Positions 54,997 to 62,722 of a DNA stretch of 64,000 bases are shown piece after piece. Position numbers and translations under genes: made by a program. Under the pieces are notes generated by a model. The model had not been told where the DNA came from, did not search any database, and saw only the letters and a program-made list of their open reading frames with translations. The first letter of the stretch is position 1. Each line of letters begins with the position of its first letter. The stretch is from Rikenellaceae bacterium (GTDB lineage: Bacteria; Bacteroidota; Bacteroidia; Bacteroidales; UBA932), in assembly GCA_022766385.1 (NCBI GenBank), contig JALEPJ010000015.1, positions 1 to 64,000 of the forward strand, read 5' to 3'.

Positions 54997-56352
54997 TTAG
55001 ACGAGTCCCTGCTCTACCATAGAGTTGGCCACCTTGATGAAGCCGGCGATATTCGCGCCTTTCACATAGTTAACGTAGCCGTCCTCTTCGGTGCCGTACT
55101 TGACACAGGCAGAATGAATATCTGACATAATGCCGTGAAGTTTCTCGTCCACTTCCTCTGCAGTCCATTTGAGACGCATTGAGTTCTGTGACATCTCAAG
55201 TCCGGAAGTCGCCACACCACCGGCATTTGACGCCTTGCCCGGAGAATAGAGCAGCTTTGCATTCTGGAAGATGGCAATTGCTTCAGGGGTGGTTGGCATA
55301 TTCGCTCCCTCAGCTACGCAATAGCAGCCATTGTCAACGAGTTTGCGGGCATCGTCGGCATCGATCTCATTCTGAGTCGCGCAAGGCATTGCAATATCGC
55401 AAGAAATGCCCCAAGGACGCTGATGCTCAAAGTATTGTGCTGAAGGATATTCCTTCACGTACTCCTTGATACGGCCACGGATTACATTCTTGAGCTTCTT
55501 TACATATCCGAGCTTCTCGACTGAAATGCCGTCAGGATCGTATATGAAGCCGTCGCTGTCCGAAAGAGTCACCACCTTGGCTCCAAGCGCTGTAGCTTTT
55601 TCAGCAGCATACTGGGCAACGTTTCCTGCTCCGGAAATTACAACGGTCTGTCCTTCGAAACTCTTGCCCCTGGTGGCGAGCATTTCCTGAGCGAAATAGC
55701 AAGCTCCGTAGCCGGTAGCCTCAGGACGCATAAGGCTGCCGCCCCAATTCTGGCCCTTTCCGGTAAGAGTACCCGTAAACTCGTCACGGAGTCTCTTGTA
55801 CTGACCGAAGAGGAAACCTACCTCGCGTCCACCCACACCTATATCTCCTGCCGGCACGTCTGTATCAGGGCCAATATGACGCTGAAGCTCGGTCATGAAA
55901 CTCTGGCAGAAACGCATTACTTCAGCATCAGACTTTCCGCGGGGACTGAAATCGGAACCACCTTTGGCGCCTCCCATAGGGAGAGTCGTAAGACTGTTCT
56001 TGAAGGTCTGCTCGAACGCAAGGAACTTCATTATGCTGAGATTGACACTTGAATGGAAGCGTATTCCTCCCTTGTACGGTCCGATGGAGCTGTTCATCTG
56101 AACACGATATCCCTTGTTGATGTGGATTTCACCACGGTCGTCCATCCACGGTACACGGAACATAATTACTCTTTCAGGCTCAACCATTCTTTCCAATATC
56201 TTGAGATCCATAAGATAAGGATTGGCTGTAACATAAGGTGCGACACTTTCCACTACTTCTCTAACTGCCTGATGGAATTCAGTTTCGCCTGGATTCTTGG
56301 CGATGAGTTCGGCCATAAAGCCATCTACATAGTTTCTCGTAAACTTATCCAT
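54997..56352 (-). CDS. gdhA: Glutamate dehydrogenase, NADP type
   Basis: This 451-residue hexameric enzyme forms glutamate from 2-oxoglutarate and ammonium. The substrate site has GGIRFHSSVNLSIMKFLAFE and the catalytic Lys in LPMGGAKGGSDFSPRG (about 125). The Rossmann domain has VVISGAGNVAQYAAEKATAL (about 237), and MSQNSMRLKWTAEEVD marks family I GDH. The absence of the NAD-type features and the length (about 450) favour NADP. It leads an operon with the REC-REC-PEP protein (15 bases) and the nitroreductase-like gene. Upstream is a terminator of an older, broken gene. Confidence 0.95.
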   Translation of the reverse strand: MDKFTRNYVDGFMAELIAKNPGETEFHQAVREVVESVAPYVTANPYLMDLKILERMVEPERVIMFRVPWMDDRGEIHINKGYRVQMNSSIGPYKGGIRFHSSVNLSIMKFLAFEQTFKNSLTTLPMGGAKGGSDFSPRGKSDAEVMRFCQSFMTELQRHIGPDTDVPAGDIGVGGREVGFLFGQYKRLRDEFTGTLTGKGQNWGGSLMRPEATGYGACYFAQEMLATRGKSFEGQTVVISGAGNVAQYAAEKATALGAKVVTLSDSDGFIYDPDGISVEKLGYVKKLKNVIRGRIKEYVKEYPSAQYFEHQRPWGISCDIAMPCATQNEIDADDARKLVDNGCYCVAEGANMPTTPEAIAIFQNAKLLYSPGKASNAGGVATSGLEMSQNSMRLKWTAEEVDEKLHGIMSDIHSACVKYGTEEDGYVNYVKGANIAGFIKVANSMVEQGLV

Positions 56353-56403
56353 AATTTTTCTTTAAGGTGAATGATTCGCCCAAATTACTAAAAAAAATTA
56401 AAG

Positions 56404-56437
56404 AAATAAAGAAAAATCGGCCGGAAATCCGGCCGAT
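56404..56437 (-). terminator. Terminator of the broken gene upstream of gdhA
   Basis: ATCGGCCGGA and TCCGGCCGAT (56416-56425 with 56428-56437) form a perfect 10-bp GC-rich stem. On the minus strand it is followed by a T-rich run. It lies 50 bases past the stop codon of the glycosidase fragment, so the fragment was once a real gene's end. Confidence 0.75.
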
Positions 56438-56486
56438 CCACCATTAACAAACTATAACACAAGCACCTAAACCTGGTTTCAAATTA

Positions 56487-56687
56487 TTACTCATTCCAAA
56501 GATCAGGAACACTTCCGTGTCCTCTGGCATTCCTTGGCTGTTCTGAATACGGAGCTTTCTCACCTGAGTGAACTGAATAAAGCACCTTCGAGCTTTCCAT
56601 TATGGCTTTAACCTGGGCCTCGTAAGGCCTGTCAGTAACGTCTATCAAACCGCAATTATAGTTCTCGCCGTCTCGAGATTCTTCATA
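56487..56687 (-). pseudogene. C-terminal remnant of a glycoside-hydrolase-like gene
   Basis: The open frame from TAA at 56487 back to 56687 encodes 66 residues. It begins YEESRDGENYNCGLIDVTDR and continues PYEAQVKAIMESSKVLYSVH, ending PRNARGHGSVPDLWNE. The GENYN-GLIDVTDRPY pattern and a final linker resemble the C-terminus of large Bacteroidetes glycosidases. No start codon or upstream part survives; the frame is closed by TGA just upstream and runs into the Avd-like remnant. Its terminator is intact. Family assignment is uncertain. Confidence 0.6.
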
Positions 56688-56934
56688 TCATCTGCATAGA
56701 TGTCGCAGAGACCCATCAGATTGCGGCAAGGCATTCAGGTCAACAAGCATACGCATACATAGCTGCAACTCTCGCACGCCCTCTATGGCTCGTCCTACCG
56801 GGACAAGTTTCTCTCCTGACAACTCGGCAGCCTCCACATCAAGATAGATGAAAAGAACTCATCCTTATCTGCTCGCCCAATGAATAACGATACTGTCTGT
56901 TGAGAAGGGCCGAATCCTTTGCCAATTCCAAGGC
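56645..56934 (-). pseudogene. Avd-like four-helix bundle protein remnant
   Basis: Read on the minus strand in three successive frames, this stretch gives LALELAKDSALLNRQYRYSL, GEQIR, then VLFIYLDVEAAELSGEK and RELQLCMRMLVDLNALP, then RNLMGLCDIYADDMKNLE. The R-x-Y-R-Y-x-LGE-x-x-R helix and the later RLM-DL-like helix match the accessory variability determinant (Avd) family of diversity-generating retroelements. Frameshifts fall near 56850 and 56725. No intact version is present. A generic four-helix 23S intervening-sequence protein is the alternative. Confidence 0.5.
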
Positions 56935-57024
56935 AAGGCGATACGATAGGCCGCTATACCGGTAGTTGAAGTTCCTGCTGACGAAGCTTGACATGAAGTT
57001 CATGTAGTACGCGGAGTTCGTGAT
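56935..57024 (-). pseudogene. Variable-region-like peptide of a retroelement target protein
   Basis: The minus strand encodes ITNSAYYMNFMSSFVSRNFN followed by YRYSGLSYRL. This matches the pattern of the C-terminus of C-type-lectin-like target proteins of diversity-generating retroelements (AYY-x-x-F, then N-rich, RY-GLSVRL). Codons at expected AAC positions read TTC, AGC and TAC, as adenine-specific mutation would give. It directly precedes the Avd-like remnant in the same orientation. Bases 57025-57169 carry only short broken frames, among them MDIVFERRKALTGAKLVPDL (57050-57127), which I cannot place. Confidence 0.45.
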
Positions 57025-57169
57025 TTTAAAGTGGAAAAAGTGGGCTGGTTTAGTAGTATGAACGCCTCAAATCAGGGACAAGCTTAGCTCCCGTGAGTGC
57101 CTTCCTCCTTTCGAAAACGATGTCCATTACGGTCTATTGTGAGAGATAACATATTGGATATCAATGATT

Positions 57170-57213
57170 TAAGCGGATGTCTATAGGAAAAATTTCCTAT
57201 AGACATCCGCTTA
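57170..57213. repeat. 21-bp perfect inverted repeat with 2-base loop
   Basis: Bases 57171-57190 and 57193-57212 are perfect reverse complements, extended by a T-A pair at 57170/57213, with only AA between. There is no T-run, so it is an unusual terminator. It may be a fold-back left by an insertion or deletion event, or a protein-binding palindrome. The flanks to 57284 hold nothing else I recognise. Confidence 0.9.
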
Positions 57214-57284
57214 TCTTACTGTGTATCAAATAGTTAACCCCCACAGAGGCAAACTGTTTTCCACCGCCGGATTCCCACAATCAC

Positions 57285-57485
57285 CTATCTGCCTGTAAGC
57301 TGGGAAGCATTGGGGATTACAATCCAAGCGATAAGGTAAGCAACCAAACCGCCACCTGCCATAAAAAGAAGTGTAACCCACAGTATGCGGATGAGAGTAG
57401 GGTCAATGTCGAAATATTCACCTATTCCGCCGCATACACCGGCAATCATTCTGTCGTTTCTTGATTTGTAAAGTCTCTTTGCCAT
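57285..57485 (-). CDS. PspC-domain small membrane protein
   Basis: This 66-residue protein is almost entirely one PspC domain. KRLYKSRNDRMIAGVCGGIG (3-22) is the signature, and EYFDIDPTLIRILWV leads into a membrane helix (LFMAGGGLVAYLIAWIVI). In enterobacteria PspC senses envelope stress with PspB. Stand-alone PspC proteins are common in Bacteroidetes and their task there is unclear. It has its own promoter. Confidence 0.92.
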   Translation of the reverse strand: MAKRLYKSRNDRMIAGVCGGIGEYFDIDPTLIRILWVTLLFMAGGGLVAYLIAWIVIPNASQLTGR

Positions 57486-57530
57486 AATCTTATATGTTAT
57501 TCTTTAGTGTATTAGTTTACTATTACACTG

Positions 57531-57560
57531 CAAAGATATCAACAATTTTTGAAAATGCAA
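57531..57560 (-). promoter_or_regulatory. Promoter of pspC-like gene
   Basis: On the minus strand TTGC (complement of 57557-57560), 18 bases and TATCTTTG (complement of 57531-57538) form a promoter about 45 bases before the ATG. Confidence 0.55.
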
Positions 57561-57588
57561 TAGAAATGACAAAAGATGGATGAAAAAA

Positions 57589-58527
57589 TTACTTATTAGG
57601 ATACAGCGGGTTAGGATATACACCGGTATCAGCAAGTTCCTTGAACTTCGCAACCACTGCCGGTCTGTCCTCCTTGAAAGTAACACCGAACCACTTCGAA
57701 GGAGTTGAAAGAACCTCAGTCTGAGCTGAGCCGTTCTTTATCATCGTATCTACAGCGAATGGTATGTAGTATTCCTTCTTGAGTTCCTGACTGTTAGTCT
57801 CCAGGAAGCTTTTGAATATTTCCATACTGTTCTCGAAATAATCCGGAGTGAAGCCCCACATATTCATAGAGCAGAGTGCCTTTCCGTTGAGTTCCACCCT
57901 TTCAGATGTGCAACTGTTATCTCCCCGGACGATGGAATCGTCATCCTTCGTAATGTTGAGATGCTCAACAATGTCAGTGAGGTGCTGTCCTTCGTCGTAA
58001 GAGCATATGCCTCGCGATACTCCGCCCGATTCAGACAGGGTATTGTCCAGTTCAAAGCCAACGATGGAATAAACTCCCCTGGAATCAGCGTGCTGACGGA
58101 GCCAATCACCGAGTATACGGAAGGAATCCTTGCCATAATAGTCGTCACCGTTGATTACAGCGAACGGTTCCTTGATTACCTCCGCGGCCATAAGAACAGC
58201 ATGAGCTGTACCCCAAGGCTTCTGTCTTTCAGGATTCAGAGTAAAGCCTTCCGGAATCTTGTTCAATTCCTGAGTTACAAAAACAAAGTCGAGAGGCTCT
58301 CCGTCAATGCATCTGACGTCTGCATACTTCTCCCTTACGGTCTTTTCGAACTGCTCTTTGAAAGCATCCCTGACGATATAGACTACCTTGCCGAACCCGG
58401 CCTGAACTGCATCGTAGATTGAATAGTCGATAATGGTCTCTCCGGACGGTCCGAGTCCATCCATCTGCTTAAGTCCGCCATAACGGCTGCCCATTCCGGC
58501 AGCAAGAACTAATAGAGTAGGTTTCAT
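57589..58527 (-). CDS. Sugar-nucleotide nucleotidyltransferase family protein
   Basis: This 312-residue NTP-transferase has the signature LVLAAGMGSRYGGLKQMDGL (about 5-24), where the Gly-rich loop binds the nucleotide. PWGTAHAVLMAAEVIKEPF and VINGDDYYG (about 113-133) give the metal-binding Asp. The C-terminal part (WFGVTFKEDRPAVVAKFKEL) is family-specific in Bacteroidetes. It likely makes an NDP-sugar or activates a sugar phosphate; the substrate is unknown. The open frame continues to 58767 but crosses the promoter and the divergent gene. ATG 58527 gives the canonical start. Confidence 0.88.
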   Translation of the reverse strand: MKPTLLVLAAGMGSRYGGLKQMDGLGPSGETIIDYSIYDAVQAGFGKVVYIVRDAFKEQFEKTVREKYADVRCIDGEPLDFVFVTQELNKIPEGFTLNPERQKPWGTAHAVLMAAEVIKEPFAVINGDDYYGKDSFRILGDWLRQHADSRGVYSIVGFELDNTLSESGGVSRGICSYDEGQHLTDIVEHLNITKDDDSIVRGDNSCTSERVELNGKALCSMNMWGFTPDYFENSMEIFKSFLETNSQELKKEYYIPFAVDTMIKNGSAQTEVLSTPSKWFGVTFKEDRPAVVAKFKELADTGVYPNPLYPNK

Positions 58528-58562
58528 TTGAATATGGAAGTATGATTGTTGTTTATAATAGG

Positions 58563-58580
58563 CAAAAATAGTTATTTTTG
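58563..58580. promoter_or_regulatory. Back-to-back palindromic -7 boxes
   Basis: CAAAAATA, two bases (GT), TATTTTTG: the left half is the minus-strand -7 box (TATTTTTG) for the nucleotidyltransferase, and the right half is the plus-strand -7 box for the DivIC/FtsB-like gene. Their -33 regions would overlap the opposite transcript start. Confidence 0.6.
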
Positions 58581-58599
58581 CACAAAGAGAGAAAAGAGG

Positions 58600-58923
58600 A
58601 TGGGCAAATTCAAAAACATATGGAATCACTCCAAGGACGGGAACAACAAGGAAGAGCGTTCTTTCTTGAGAACAGTCATAATTGCCAGCTCCATCTTCCT
58701 CGTTTTCATCTGCATTATCAAACGGGACAATGTATTCCGTTGGATTGCAGCCGGAGTGACTATACACAAACAGGAAAAGATGATTGAATTCTATCAGCAG
58801 GACAATGAGAGACTCGAAAACGAGCTCAAGACTCTCACGACTGACAAGGATTCCCTCGAAAAATTCGCCCGCGAGAAGTTTCTATTCGCAGAACCTGGAG
58901 AAGACGTCTATATCGAAGAATAG
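58600..58923 (+). CDS. Septum formation initiator (FtsB/DivIC-like)
   Basis: This 107-residue bitopic protein has a membrane helix TVIIASSIFLVFICIIK (about 25-41). A coiled coil IEFYQQDNERLENELKTL follows, then the family's DKDSLEKFAREKFLFAEPGE. FtsB/DivIC proteins bridge division proteins FtsL and FtsQ in the divisome. The upstream in-frame codons lie in the promoter, so ATG 58600 is used. The 3' end overlaps folP by 16 bases in convergent orientation. Confidence 0.9.
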   Translation: MGKFKNIWNHSKDGNNKEERSFLRTVIIASSIFLVFICIIKRDNVFRWIAAGVTIHKQEKMIEFYQQDNERLENELKTLTTDKDSLEKFAREKFLFAEPGEDVYIEE

Positions 58924-59699
58924 TCCACGCCTTTCAAACTTCTGTAAAGTTTGACTGTTTGCCGGGCAGCATCGACGTCGTGAACCCTCAAGATATCGGC
59001 TCCACGCTCCAAAGCGGCAATATGCATAGTCTGTGTAGCCGTAAGAGCAGCTTCTGGACCTACAGCCAAAGTCTTGTACATAAAGCTTTTGCGTGAAATG
59101 CCTATGAGTACTTTCCGACCCAGCTGCTGAAACTCCTCAAGAGAGTCCAGCAATTCAAAATTCTGGGCCACTGTCTTTGCAAAGCCGAAACCGGGATCGA
59201 GTATCCAGTCGCGCACACCCAGCTCTTCAGCCTTCATTGCGAAATCCTTGAAATATGACAATACATCTTCGCACACATTGCCGTACTCGCAAAGGCTCTG
59301 CATCGTTGCCGGATTGCCCCTTTTGTGCATAGCAATATACACGAGTCCGAGGCGCGCGACTGTTGGGAGCATCTCAGGGTCATCTTCGCCCGCAGAGATG
59401 TCATTGACAATGACAGGACGACCCAGGGTCTCGCAGCATCTCTCCACTACCGATGCGCGAACCGTATCGATTGAAATAGGTTTTGTGCCTTTGTATGAGC
59501 GCAATACAGGTTCAAGCCTTCTCCACTCTTCTTCCTCCGGAACATCAGCGGCTCCGGGACGGGTCGAGATCGCACCTATGTCAATAATGTCTGCCTCAGA
59601 GTCAAGTATTGCCAAATTGTAGCGGCTGGGCGCAAAATATGAATCCTCAGTGAGGTTCAGAATGCCCATTATCAAAATCTGTCTATCAGCTCTTACCAT
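58908..59699 (-). CDS. folP: Dihydropteroate synthase
   Basis: This 263-residue TIM-barrel enzyme joins p-aminobenzoate to the pterin in folate synthesis and is the sulfonamide target. It has MGILNLTEDSYF (the usual NxTPDSF with Pro to Glu and Phe to Tyr), IDIGAISTRPGA, ISIDTVRASV, VNDISAGED, DPGFGFAKT, GISRKSF and the ending LRVHDVDAA. ATG 59699 (MVRADRQILIM) is preferred over the far upstream in-frame ATG at 59846, whose codons lie antisense in tmk. cdaA, its usual Bacteroidetes partner, is absent here. Confidence 0.92.
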   Translation of the reverse strand: MVRADRQILIMGILNLTEDSYFAPSRYNLAILDSEADIIDIGAISTRPGAADVPEEEEWRRLEPVLRSYKGTKPISIDTVRASVVERCCETLGRPVIVNDISAGEDDPEMLPTVARLGLVYIAMHKRGNPATMQSLCEYGNVCEDVLSYFKDFAMKAEELGVRDWILDPGFGFAKTVAQNFELLDSLEEFQQLGRKVLIGISRKSFMYKTLAVGPEAALTATQTMHIAALERGADILRVHDVDAARQTVKLYRSLKGVDYSSI

Positions 59700-59709
59700 A
59701 TCCAAGCTT

Positions 59710-59740
59710 TTTGCGGCCAGCAAAATAATTATTACCTTTG
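59710..59740 (+). promoter_or_regulatory. Promoter of tmk
   Basis: TTTG (59710-59713), 19 bases, TACCTTTG (59733-59740), with the tmk ATG 27 bases downstream. It overlaps the start region of divergent folP. Confidence 0.7.
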
Positions 59741-59766
59741 AACTTTGCAAAAAAGGAAGGAAAATT

Positions 59767-60459
59767 ATGCTCATTGTACTGGAAGGCCTGGACGGAGCCG
59801 GAAAATCCACCCAGGTCAAGAGACTTAAGGAATACATCAGGGACAAATGCGGTGAGTTGGAATACGTACATTTCCCCCGCTATGATGCTCCCGTTTATGG
59901 AAATCTGATCAGCCGTTTCCTGAGAGGGGAATTCGGAGCTAATGATGTGGTTCATCCGCAACTGGCCGCATTGCTCTATGCTGAGGATCGCCACAACGCC
60001 GCCCCTGAAATAAAGAAGAGCCTGATGGAAGGCAAGCCTGTGCTTCTTGACAGGTATGTCTATTCAAACATTGCCTACCAATGTGCAAAATGCAAAAGCG
60101 AAGAGGAAGCTGAGAGACTGAGGAGATGGATCATTGACACGGAATACAATGAGTTCGGACTGCCGAAGCCCGATCTGAACATCTTCCTGAACGTACCTAT
60201 AGGCTTTGTAGAGAGCAATCTTCACTCCAACAGGCAGGGCGACGACAGAAGCTATCTATCAGGCGCATCCGACATTCACGAGGCCGACATCGAGTTCCAG
60301 AAAAGGGTCAAGGCTGTTTATGTGAAACAGGCCTCTCTCGACCCGGATTTCATTTGCGTTGACTGCTCCGCCGAAGACGGGTCAATGCTTCCCGCTGAGC
60401 TTATCTTCCAACGTATCAAGGAAATAGTGGACAACAAGTTGAACAACAATCAGTTATGA
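59767..60459 (+). CDS. tmk: Thymidylate kinase
   Basis: This 230-residue kinase makes dTDP from dTMP. The P-loop is VLEGLDGAGKSTQVKRL (about 4-20), the dTMP-binding DR motif is VLLDRYVYSNIAYQ (about 94-107), and the lid region is HSNRQGDDRSYLSGASDIHE. A C-terminal extension makes it somewhat longer than E. coli Tmk (213). ATG 59767 follows the promoter. Its stop overlaps the next start codon (ATGA), so the membrane protein downstream is coupled. Together with tdk (15592) it could feed dTTP synthesis. Confidence 0.95.
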   Translation: MLIVLEGLDGAGKSTQVKRLKEYIRDKCGELEYVHFPRYDAPVYGNLISRFLRGEFGANDVVHPQLAALLYAEDRHNAAPEIKKSLMEGKPVLLDRYVYSNIAYQCAKCKSEEEAERLRRWIIDTEYNEFGLPKPDLNIFLNVPIGFVESNLHSNRQGDDRSYLSGASDIHEADIEFQKRVKAVYVKQASLDPDFICVDCSAEDGSMLPAELIFQRIKEIVDNKLNNNQL

Positions 60460-61646
60460 AAATTTTTCATATAGGAATCAGACGCTTCTGCTCAATTCTG
60501 ATAGGCTTGGTATTCTTTACCGCCGGAATGCTGAAACTTATGGATCCGGTGGGTGCCGGACTGATGGTAGAAGAGTATCTCAAATTCTTCCACCTTGCTT
60601 GGGCAATCGGAGTTTCGCGCTTTTTGGGCGTCGCAATGGCATTGCTCGAAACCCTTACCGGAGCGGCTCTGATGGCAGGTGTATGGAGGAAGGCAGTGGC
60701 CATACTCACAAGCACGATGATGGTCGTCTTTACCTTCATCACCCTGATATTGCTGATTTTCAATCCTGAAATGGATTGCGGCTGTTTCGGAGAGGCTATT
60801 CATCTCTCCCACGCAGCGACTTTCATCAAGAACCTGATACTCTGCGCATTGTGCGCTGTTGCCTTCCTTCCCACCAAGGAATACGGAGCTACTGAGAAGA
60901 AAAAGATTGTGGCATTCACCCTCGTGGCAGTGCTTGTTGCGGGCTTCTGTATCTACTCTCTCAATTCATTGCCGCTGGTGGACTACACCGAATTCGCGCC
61001 AGGCGCCAGCCTTGCAGACTATGGGGACGATATCAATATGAGCGAGGCCGGAAACGAAATCAAGGAGGAAGTTTTCGTAATCTATGAGAAGGACGGCAAG
61101 GAGGGGGCTTTCACCCTGGACAAACTTCCGGATTCAACCTGGACCTTCGTAAGGGCTGAGACCAAGAGCCTGTCCATCTCAGACTATGAGGATTCCAGAC
61201 CTGAATTTTTCATTGCAGACCTGCAGGGAGAATACAGAAACGAGTTACTGCTGGAAGACAATGTGATGATTATTTCGGTCTATGACAACAAAAAGTTCAG
61301 CGAAGAGGATCTCGCAGCAGCTGAAGACTTTATCATCAGAGCTGAATCGGCAGGTTTCAAGGCTCTTCCGGTATCTCGAGCTCCATTGTATCTTCCTGAT
61401 CACGAAACCTTTACGTCAGATTACAAGAAGCTCATCACACTGAACCGTTCCAATGGAGGAGTCACCTGGCTTTCCGATGGAGAAATCATCAGAAAATGGA
61501 CAGCATCTAACAGACCTTCGGCTGAAAAACTGGAATCCCTCCAGGAAAAGAGCAGCATCGAAGCTATGGTCAAATTCGTTTCCGGCAACAGGATGAAATT
61601 CCAAGGCCTGCTGCTCTACTCTGCAGCCGTACTGCTGCTGCTCTGA
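60456..61646 (+). CDS. BT_3928-family DoxX/MauE-like membrane protein
   Basis: This 396-residue protein has about four N-terminal membrane helices (SILIGLVFFTAGMLKLMDP first) with the MauE-like motif MDCGCFGEAIHLSH near 109-122, then another helix near 147. A soluble domain follows (about 180-370), perhaps thioredoxin-like but without a CxxC in it. A final hydrophobic stretch LLLYSAAVLLLL ends the protein. DoxX/MauE proteins are linked to redox or quinone partners. The Cys pair CGC may be the redox site. Its 3' end overlaps the broken GH28 gene by 31 bases. Confidence 0.82.
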   Translation: MKIFHIGIRRFCSILIGLVFFTAGMLKLMDPVGAGLMVEEYLKFFHLAWAIGVSRFLGVAMALLETLTGAALMAGVWRKAVAILTSTMMVVFTFITLILLIFNPEMDCGCFGEAIHLSHAATFIKNLILCALCAVAFLPTKEYGATEKKKIVAFTLVAVLVAGFCIYSLNSLPLVDYTEFAPGASLADYGDDINMSEAGNEIKEEVFVIYEKDGKEGAFTLDKLPDSTWTFVRAETKSLSISDYEDSRPEFFIADLQGEYRNELLLEDNVMIISVYDNKKFSEEDLAAAEDFIIRAESAGFKALPVSRAPLYLPDHETFTSDYKKLITLNRSNGGVTWLSDGEIIRKWTASNRPSAEKLESLQEKSSIEAMVKFVSGNRMKFQGLLLYSAAVLLLL

Positions 61647-62561
61647 GGAAGGCTTCCGAATTGCACAAAACTCAGATTCTCGAGTTCGATATCCGCAGTC
61701 TGCTTGTCAATCTCCATTGCCGCTTTCTTGTAGTAGAACAGGGATGAAGAGATGCTGATATCGTGGATGCAGTTCAAGCCTGATATGCCTTTTGCTTCAA
61801 TTCCTGTCGCGCATTCGTGGCAGATGACGTTCTCAATGATAATGTCTGTAAAATCCGGTGCAAACTCCGGCCTGCCGGTATCCTTCTGCTTATAGGTCAC
61901 ATCCGCATAGTCGCAGAGGAAACTGATAGCGGCGTCCTGGATGTCATTCATCACAATATTGCTGATATGGATATCTTCACAGCTGCCTCCCCTGTCCATT
62001 GCGCTCTTGAAACGCAAGCCTATTTCCGTGCCACTGAATACGCAGTCCTTCACGACTATTCTTTTCATTCCCCCGGAGAAATCGCTGCCTATAGGTAGCG
62101 TGGTCAGCATGCACCGGAGATTCGCAGCGCCAGGTGTCAAGTCCCTCGAAAGAGGTTTCGATGATAGGATAAAGAGACCGGTCCGCATCGAATAGAATGA
62201 TGGCGTTTCGGGTTATGTGGAGATCAATGTTGCTCTTGATCTCGATGGGGCCTGTGAGCCAGATACCGGCCGGCACCACGAGATGTCCGCCTCCCTGAGA
62301 AGAGAGATAATCCATCGCTGCAGCGAAAGCATCGGTATTGGATGCTGTTCCGTTCCCGTTCCCACCGAAATCGGAAAGCAGTACTTCCCTGTCAGGAATG
62401 GAAGGACGGGACACTTTCGCCATTTCAAAAGGCAAAGCATCGTAATATGAGGAGAACTCATAAGTACTATTTGTAGCATAACCTCCTCTGCACGAGGAAA
62501 TTAGAGCTAAGGCACCTAGCGCAGACAGCCAGAGCGCCATCGAAAAATACTTCTTCTTCAT
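61616..62561 (-). pseudogene. Broken GH28 (polygalacturonase-like) gene with internal deletion
   Basis: The 5' part (62561 to about 62110) encodes a lipoprotein signal with ISSC, the N-terminal PGAIWLTG-like block (VVPAGIWLTGPIEIKSNIDL) and SLYPIIETSFEGLDTWRCES. The 3' part (from about 62120, another frame) continues with IGSDFSGGMKRIVVKDCVFS and EIGLRFKSAMDRGG to a stop at 61616. In intact GH28 proteins these blocks are separated by the catalytic region with its DD and GHG motifs, all missing here. So a large deletion plus frameshift has destroyed the enzyme. Substrate would have been pectin. Confidence 0.85.
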
Positions 62562-62722
62562 CCGGACAATTGAATATTCTGGCAACAAATTATAAGCCAA
62601 AAAAATGAAAGTCGTGACCGTGCACGGAAAATAAAAAAATAAAAAATTACACTGCAAAGAGACTTTCACTATGAAGAATAATTGCTAAATTCGTATTTAG
62701 AACTGAAAAAAAGGAAAAAGCC

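Noticed and set aside
56645..57284. An intact DGR reverse transcriptase or template repeat
   Set aside because: I read both strands of the window for a reverse transcriptase (YxDD) and a near-copy of the variable region and found neither.
58528..58767. A long N-terminal extension of the nucleotidyltransferase
   Set aside because: It crosses the divergent promoter and the DivIC/FtsB gene. The canonical start LLVLAAGMGSR is just after 58527.
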